DNA from: Hypomesus transpacificus
Taxonomy: Eukaryota; Chordata; Actinopteri; Osmeriformes; Osmeridae
Length of the DNA stretch: 64,000 nucleotides
Reading direction: 5' to 3'
Assembly: GCF_021917145.1 (NCBI RefSeq)
Contig: NC_061082.1
Coordinates: 9,398,237 to 9,462,236 of the forward strand
The stretch's first letter is position 1, and every line of letters starts with the position of its first letter. The translations under genes were made by a program, and so were the position numbers. The notes beneath the pieces are model-generated. The model was not told the origin of the DNA, made no database searches, and saw only the letters and a list, made by a program, of their open reading frames with translations. This document shows, one piece after another, positions 58,013 to 64,000 of the stretch.

Positions 58013-59411
58013 CTATAGCTGCCAAAAACCCTTTCCGGAATGTTGGGCTGGGTTGATTAATGATCTGATGTCTGAATGCAGCCTGGACTTGATTGGACTC
58101 ACCGAAACCTGGCTAAAACCTGATGAATATTCCCCCCTGAATGAAGCATCGTCTCCGGATTTTGCGTACTCACACATCCCTAGTGTATCAAAGAAAGGTG
58201 TTGCTATGATATATGAAGCTAGCTTCAACCTCAGCCTAAAATCTGTAAAAACCTTTAAATAATTTGCATGAAACCACCAACTATTTTAAAAAGGAATAAT
58301 GCTACTACTCCTGCCCCCCCTTCCCTCATTTTGTATAGTTACTCTATACCGGTCCACCGGCCCGTAACATTCATGTGGATGACCAAAAATATCCTTTAAG
58401 TAAGGCTTTTACTGCTCTAATGTATTCCACAGGTCTCACTCAGGTGGTTTCCAAACCTACCCATCTTCACTCGCATACATTGAATTTAGTTCTCACACAG
58501 GGAATCAAGATTAGTGACGTCATTGTCCACCCCCACAATCCTATATTATCAGACCATTGCCTGGTTACTTTCAAAATGGACCTCTGCCAGAGACTTGGAG
58601 GCACTCAGAATATTTCTACCAGCCACTGCATAACCCCAAACACAGCACTGGAACTGGCTAGTTTTTTACCCGCTGCAAAAGAAGCACTCGACGTCCCAAA
58701 TAAATCATCAAATAAATCATTAAATGCTAAAACGAGGGATCTGAATTTGGTTCTTCAGCTATCCCTAGACTCTGTTGCCCCACTCAAACCAAGGAAAAGA
58801 AAAGACAAGAAACTGGCTCCACGGTATGCAGAGGAAACCCGCACTCTCAAGAGGTCCACTAGAAAACTAGAACATAAGTGGCGTACCACTAAATTGGAGG
58901 TTTTCCGCCTGGCCTGGAAGGACAGCCAAATGGAGTACAAGCAAGTCCTCACCAGGTCCAGATCAGAATATTTCTCTAAATTGATTAGTAAGAACAAACA
59001 CAAAGTTCCTATTTGATACTGTTGCAAAACTCACAAAGAAAAGTACACTCTTTGTTAGCTCAGATCTCTCTCCCAATGATTTCTTAGATTTCTTGTATAT
59101 AACCAAAAAATATATGCAATAAGGGACAAACTACAGACTAGTCCTGGAGGAGTGGGCATCAACACTGAATGTTCCTCTATACCCAGCATGCTGCATGTTG
59201 AGGCTCTCACTCACTTTAACCCTATTTCTATGGAAGCATTCATCAAGCTGATAGATTCTTCGAAACCCACTTGCTGCCTTCTCGATCCCCTCCCTGCCAA
59301 ACTTTGTAGGGAACTTCTCCCTATTAAAGGACCACCCATACTTAGTATTATTAATGAATCTAATTTAACTGGCCAAGTCCCCAACGATTTCAAACAAACT
59401 ATTATTAAGTA
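58013..59411 (+). pseudogene. LINE ORF2: endonuclease and start of reverse transcriptase
   Basis: An APE-type endonuclease is seen in 58050-58262 (LDLIGLTETWLKPDEYSP) and again from 58360 (NIHVDDQKYPLSKAF, then HTLNLVLTQGI and ILSDHCLVTF). The segment with the catalytic GDFN block between them is deleted. A linker with DSQMEYKQVLTRSRSEYFSK follows. The reverse transcriptase begins at about 59210 with SMEAFIKLIDSSKPTCCLLD and PNDFKQTIIK, and is cut at 59411. Frames shift at about 58265 and 59016. Confidence 0.85.
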
Positions 59412-59510
59412 GGGGTGGAACGAAACACTGAAGTCACGGTTCGCTTCATACCGCGGTTCAGACATCACGGTTCGGTACGAGTTCGGTACAACGGAGGGAA
59501 AAGCAAAACA
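59411..59510 (+). mobile_element. hAT-like terminus
   Basis: TAGGGGTGGAACGAAACACT followed by repeated CACGGTTCG/GGTTCGGTAC words resembles the left end of a fish hAT element. No right end was found, so this is a fragment that truncates the LINE. Confidence 0.6.
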
Positions 59511-59869
59511 AACCAGGTTCCTCTACGAGTGAATACGGCGCATTGAAGATGACATGTAAATTCAGTTTGCGTCAGTAATTTTTTGGGCCCTATTTGTGTG
59601 CGTATCTAATGGCTAGTTAAGCACTGTAGGGGGGGGGAAGTTTAATTTTTTGAAAACAAAAAATCTAATCCTACTTTGAACAGTTCACGCTACCTTGCAC
59701 TCCTTGACTCATGAGACAGCAGTGTGCTGCTGATGTCATGAACATTACACAGTTGAGGACTTTGTTACGCAAGTTAACTGTGGTGGATTCAAATTATGTA
59801 CTGTAGAACATTGGACATTTCTTCAGATATTGGACGTATACAGTATATGGTTATGTGGACTGAAAACAG

Positions 59870-60628
59870 AATGTACTGTAGTGAATGACGGGGTTAGTTA
59901 GGGGAGTGGTCAAGCACTGCGCTGATAATTGGGCAAATGGCTGCACCTGTGGAGGGGAGTGTCGACAGGGGTATAAATGGGGAGAAGGTCGGTAGGGGAG
60001 TGGTTTGTCTGGGAGCCGTTGTGGTGGACATTGCGAATCGTTAACACTGTACGTAATCAGGGGGTGGTGGTGTTCGCAGACCATTTAGGGCTGCCGACGT
60101 GAAGACAGCGAGGGGGGACAGGGCGAGGTTCCTGGCGGGTTAGGGTGACCTAGATAGCGGGGCTATAGGCATACCCTTGTCCACTCTCCTGCTGTTTTTG
60201 GAGCGGCCTCAAAGCGCAGACCCCAGGGGAGGGTCCCGAACCCCCGGAGAGCTGAGTATATGCTTCTAATCTCTATCCCTTGTTCGTTGTGTATGTAGCC
60301 GCACATAATTAGTTTTAGGTTGCGATTTTAAAGCAATAGAGCGGAGAACTAGAGTACCGCGGGAAGCAACTGAGCACCCGTACATTAGAGAGACCCCACC
60401 AGCGGTCCCGAGAACACGTGTGACGTTGTGGTGAAGTGTGGGTGTGATAGCACCGTGTGGCCAATGCTTGCTGTGCCCTAGGGGGATTTGAGCGTGGGTT
60501 TGTAGTGTTGAGACATGTTTGCCGTGCCCCGTAGGGGTGTTTATATAAGAGGGGCTGCCCAAGTGACAGACACCGGGGTTGGCCCGGTGGGGGGTTTCTA
60601 AGTGCGGGGGCTCTAACTAATGCCGGAA
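59870..60628 (+). other. Unassigned GC-richer repeat with TATA-like boxes
   Basis: Two TATA-like motifs are visible, GGGGTATAAATGGGG at about 59970 and TTTATATAAGAGG at about 60541. Each is followed by G-rich transcribed-looking sequence. It may be an LTR or a LINE 5' UTR. No inverted ends or gene recognised. It abuts the point where the L1 endonuclease is cut. Confidence 0.4.
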
Positions 60629-61067
60629 GATCGCCACCAATTAGCAATAAGGCATTACGAAATTTCGATAACCAGTGAAGCAAGGACCTCTCTATAGACT
60701 CAAACAATTTATAATTCTCATGTTTGGTGTTGTACCCATAAATGTTTACAGTAATAAATGTAGTGTCATTGTAACTTATTATAAGTCAAATAAAGTGCCC
60801 AGAGGGATCATAGTCTGCAAGTAGAGTTTTACCCCCAAAGGAGTTCTTCAGTCCTGTGACCCCAGCGGAACGCTCTGAGTCATGGGAAAACCAAGTGTCA
60901 TTGCCCCATTGTGATTTCAAAAAATTGACATCGGAGGGAATTGAATGTGACTCTTGAAAAAAGCAGAAGTTTGTTTGTTGTTGTTGTTTGGCAAATAAAA
61001 ACAAGGCCTTGCGTTTCAGATTGTTTCATAGCTCCCTAGCATTAAGAGAAACAATAAACAAAGACAT
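60629..61067 (-). pseudogene. L1 ORF2 endonuclease fragment
   Basis: Start MSLFIVSLNARE at 61067 is followed by a TGA. The frame then reads FFQESHSIPSDVNFLKSQWG, GLKNSFGGKTLLAD and FESIERSLLHWLSKF, the APE-type endonuclease of L1. It stops at a GGD residue block near 60,630. There is no reverse transcriptase. Confidence 0.85.
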
Positions 61068-61511
61068 TACAGTAAAAACTAAAAAGCTCAACAGCTAGAA
61101 ACATTGAATCACTTGTGGGAACTGTGAACGTGAGCTATAGGGAACTGAGCTCTGCACATTCAACACCAGTTTTTGTGGAAAAAAGAGCTTATAGATAACT
61201 GGGTTTCGTAAACTAGACTTAAAAAAACAAGTTAACATAAATGACTTTTATGAACCAAACCAAAGTGGCTCTATGTAAAGCAGCACATACCTATTATGCC
61301 TCTTTAAATAGGCATATTGGAAAATAAATGCCTGAGTTTGTATCAGGAAAGTGTTCCTCTTGGGAATGTAAACAAAGTACCTGATCATTAAAACATTTAG
61401 AATAACAAAAATATCTGATATTTAACAGTGATCAGGTAACATCAAGTTACCTGATCATACATAGACGATAAGCTGCCATTATATAAGTAAGCAGGATGGG
61501 ATTTCTAAGAA

Positions 61512-62200
61512 ATGTTTATTTCTGAGCCATTGACAAAACCTTGACCGCCGACAAAGTGGGCGGCCTTGCCCTCCTCATGCTTTATTAATGAGTGGCCACA
61601 GCCTGCTCCTCCTTTCTATGTCCTCTGGGCAGAGATGTTCAGCAAAGCGGAGACCATGGCTCTGGAGGAATGCATTCCATATAGGATCTCTAGGTACAAT
61701 CTGGCGGTGAAGAGGATAATGATGCTCATTATCCAGTTTGGGGTCATTCTGAAGTTTCTTCCTACCGAAGCAATGTACGGTATCAATGCAGTCTGCTACT
61801 TTAGCTTTGTTTTCGGGCATTAGTGCTTGGCAGATGCGGATAGCCTCGCTATGCACATCTTCGTTCGGTACCTCAGGGATTCCATAAAGTCTCAAGTTCC
61901 ATCTTCTGGTGTATTGCTCCATATCAGTGACATGTTTATGGTAGTCATCGGTCTTCTGTTCCAACTTTTCCACCCTTTTTTCAATTAGGCCTACAGTAAC
62001 TTTACCTTCAACTTCTTTAATTTCAGCACATGCAAATTCTACAGTTTTCTTTAAACCCTCAATCATCAGTGTTTGATCTTATCTCCTCAATGGCGTCTTT
62101 CTTGTTTGGTCTAGAGTTTATGAGCACAGAAAGGGTAGCCACAATGTCAGAATCTGTGGTCTGGTGCGTAGGTGCAGAAGTTTGGTGCGTTAATCAATAA
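61512..62200 (-). pseudogene. L1 ORF1 protein (RNA-binding, transposase-22 type)
   Basis: The main frame 62066-61575 gives a coiled-coil (IEKRVEKLEQKTDDYHKHVT) and the RRM-type core YTRRWNLRLYGIPEVPNED. It then gives the C-terminal LRFAEHLCPEDIERRSRLWP. One frameshift near 62064 separates an N-terminal stretch (DIVATLSVLINSRPNKKDAI). A second near 61575 leads into HFVGGQGFVNGSEI. Two frameshifts make it a pseudogene. Confidence 0.88.
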
Positions 62201-62214
62201 AAAGCGTTGGTTCA

Positions 62215-62230
62215 AGCCGCCATCTTGGCC
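62215..62230 (-). promoter_or_regulatory. YY1-like site at L1 5' end
   Basis: Minus strand GGCCAAGATGGCGGCT contains the CAAGATGGC core. In human L1 this site sets the transcription start; the role here is inferred from position. Confidence 0.6.
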
Positions 62231-62244
62231 AATTCCCCCCTAGC

Positions 62245-63270
62245 TCCGAGACTCGTGCACGCCTGCAACTAGCTGGGGGGTGATTAAATGGCGAGCGGAA
62301 AGGGACATGGAGAACCTGCCTAAGGAGACTGTTGTGTGACATCTACTTCTGGATAAGTTGCATACGTTGTCGCATCTACTTGTGGATAACGTTGTCGCCA
62401 TTCTTTTATGTATGTTTTTGAGTAAATGTATAGTTATTACGTTTTTGCCAGTTCATCATTTTGGAGCTTTCAGCACGGAGCAAAGGCAATGTCAGAAGAT
62501 TACTTTAGTCTGTGATTCATTAGAACATTGTTGTCTAGCCCTTCAATCTCTCCGCAAAATGTAGGCTAATTATTTGGCAAAAGGATGCCACACACACATT
62601 ACGTATCAGACAGAAGTTGTTCTATATGGGTAGCCCGTCATTAAAAACATTTTTATAGTCGGTTGACTGATCGCGTTGTCAAAGTCAGAGGAATAAACAC
62701 GAACATGATAAACATTCAATTTTCTAGCCAGTAATCCTGGTAAAACATTTAGCCTAATGTTCTTTATTTATTGTCAGGACACGGTCCAAGTAGGCATACG
62801 TAAAAATGAAAGCTAATTTGTTTGGCAATTCTAGGCTATACTTGATATTACATGTTGATGTTCAGCCTATTCAATTTAACAACTTTCAGACGGACAAGAC
62901 AGGTAGTGGATAATATCATAATATCTTTTTGAGAATATTTTCTTTTTTGTCACTTTCATTCTTTCCTTTGTGTAGCCAAAACACTGCTTGTTAAAGACTG
63001 AAAATAAATTAATATGTAGTCTACATGTTATTAACTTTGATCTTTTCCTATTTTTGATACTGCCTTACATTTTGTTTTAGAGGCGTAACCTCTGACCCTA
63101 CAACCCTAGGCTACTGTGTCTGAGAGAGGTCTGTCCTTAACCACTGATCAGTTAACAATAATTAAAGATAATGATTATTTTATTACTTTTATACTGTTTG
63201 GAATGCTCTGAATATAATAAACAACGTTTGATCTATACCCTGCTATATTAAGCTTATGAGAACATAATCC
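62245..63270. other. AT-rich non-coding stretch
   Basis: No gene or element recognised. TTTATT and AATAAA words are frequent. Confidence 0.45.
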
Positions 63271-63275
63271 TTTCC

Positions 63276-63564
63276 GTGGAGGACGTTGAAGACATCTTTC
63301 TATTCGGAACCATGATTACAGGCTTTCTGCTGATTGGATTGGGTGCTGGCCTGGTATATCGGAAAATTAAAGAAACGGCTGCAGCTGTCAAAAGCCCCGT
63401 AAGGCTGCCCGACATGATTGATGCGGTGGGCAGAGCTAGTGGCATTCAGACTGTGACTTACAACGCGTTGAACGCAATTTGGCTAACATCATGGAGAAGC
63501 TAGCGGCTCTGCAAAGGAAAGTGAAGCGACTCAAAGGCCATTATGATGAGTACACGTGGAATTG
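63276..63564 (+). pseudogene. Unrecognised small protein with membrane segment, frameshifted
   Basis: I do not recognise the family. From about 63276 the frame reads EDVEDIFLFG, then a hydrophobic helix (MITGFLLIGLGAGLVY), basic YRKIKE and LPDMIDAVGRASGIQT. A one-base shift near 63470 leads into a coiled-coil-like stretch (NIMEKLAALQRKVKRLKGHY) ending at a stop at 63564. No ATG precedes the acidic start in frame, so an upstream exon may be missing. Confidence 0.45.
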
Positions 63565-64000
63565 AAGGCGCCTACTCGACCAAACAACTACCCCAATCTT
63601 ATCTGCTTTCGGCCCCGTAACCAGCTCAGGCCTTGGCCAAGGCCGTTACTGGAACAACAACTCCCCTGAAGAGCGCTGCAGTGAGACTCTGTAGTCTCTT
63701 CACTTCCCCCTCCCACAGACACCTGTGGATTGCGTCTCTGTCTTGGGTCATGACCAAGGATGTCTCCATGGCAATACTATCTGCGAACTGAGAATCTGAT
63801 GCTGAAATGTAACCTTGTCTTCCTGTCCTGTCTAACCCCTTTTCATGTTTGTGTATTAGAAACTGCAAGTGGCAGGTCGGATCTAAGACGGATTCGAGAG
63901 ACCGCAGAGTGCGGCTAGTTTGGTTTGTTATATGTGTTAGATCAACACTTGTATTATTGTTTTTGTTGATTTTATGTAAAGCACTTTGAGCTGCAATTCT
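63565..64000 (+). other. Possible 3' region of a retroelement
   Basis: The final bases TGTAAAGCACTTTGAGCTGC resemble the conserved 3' end of fish L2-type LINEs and related SINEs (GTAAAGCRCTTTGAG). The small frame at 63.3 kb may therefore lie inside a mobile element that runs off the window. Confidence 0.5.

Larger units (their letters stand above)
56089..59411 (+). mobile_element. L2/CR1-type LINE, 3'-truncated and interrupted
   Basis: In order there is a 5' region, ORF1 with an SGNH-type esterase, a spacer, and ORF2 with an endonuclease and the start of the reverse transcriptase. A MITE splits ORF1, and homology stops abruptly at about 59411, where a hAT-like end begins. The family placement rests on the esterase ORF1 and the endonuclease/RT wording, not on a search. 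Confidence 0.85.
60629..62240 (-). mobile_element. L1-type LINE, 5' part
   Basis: Reading on the minus strand: a 5' end at about 62240 beginning GGGGGGAATTGGCCAAGATG, ORF1, then ORF2 endonuclease, cut at about 60629 in the middle of the GGDFN-type block. The GCCAAGATGGCGGC word within the first 30 bases matches the YY1-type site near the 5' end of mammalian L1 elements. Most LINE copies lose the 5' end, so this arrangement is uncommon. Confidence 0.85.

Overview
The window is vertebrate nuclear DNA, almost certainly from a teleost fish. The evidence is an intron-bearing chemokine receptor gene of the CXCR4 type, tRNA-derived SINEs with fish-type tails, L2- and L1-type LINEs, and fish-type Tc1, hAT, PIF-Harbinger, copia and IS3EU-like elements. 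The SINE tails would fit a protacanthopterygian-grade fish, but that is a weak inference.

Region 1-5,130 holds the only convincing host gene, a CXCR4-type receptor on the minus strand. It has two coding exons separated by a 246-bp intron, and its fish-type N-terminus suggests the cxcr4a paralogue. Region 5,130-18,860 is intergenic, with many microsatellites and several SINE/LINE remnants. From 18,860 to the end the sequence is almost entirely mobile elements.

The core is a nested stack spanning about 26.6-50.6 kb. A MITE-like element with GTCCACACTAGC ends (about 26,954-49,462) contains two insertions. One is a GGGGG-ended element (about 26,970-31,063) that itself holds a PIF-Harbinger copy (28,711-30,925, TSD CAG). 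The other is a copia LTR retrotransposon (31,703-49,418, TSD CATAT). The copia element was split by a 13.2-kb DNA transposon (35,937-49,099, TSD CTTCTG) that landed 27 bp upstream of the copia gag start codon. Further elements sit inside that transposon, including a 144-bp foldback MITE in one of its introns.

The 13.2-kb transposon is the most unusual object in the window. Its inverted repeats are about 270-340 bp long and built of 21/22-bp units carrying GATATC. It carries a multi-exon DDE integrase gene that is broken in this copy. Convergent to that gene is a 14-exon HECT E3 ubiquitin-ligase gene that reads through every splice junction with no stop, giving 684 aa with the catalytic cysteine in place. 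A third, palindromic array of the same 21/22-bp unit lies just upstream of the HECT gene.

Region 50.1-64 kb holds a hAT transposase tail, a Ty3/gypsy gag remnant, a second Harbinger copy (52,122-53,897), and a Tc1 element (54,426-56,086) with one stop codon. It also holds an L2-type LINE interrupted by a MITE inside its esterase ORF1, and a minus-strand L1 with its 5' end and a YY1-like site. The last 750 bases hold an unrecognised broken small membrane-type reading frame.
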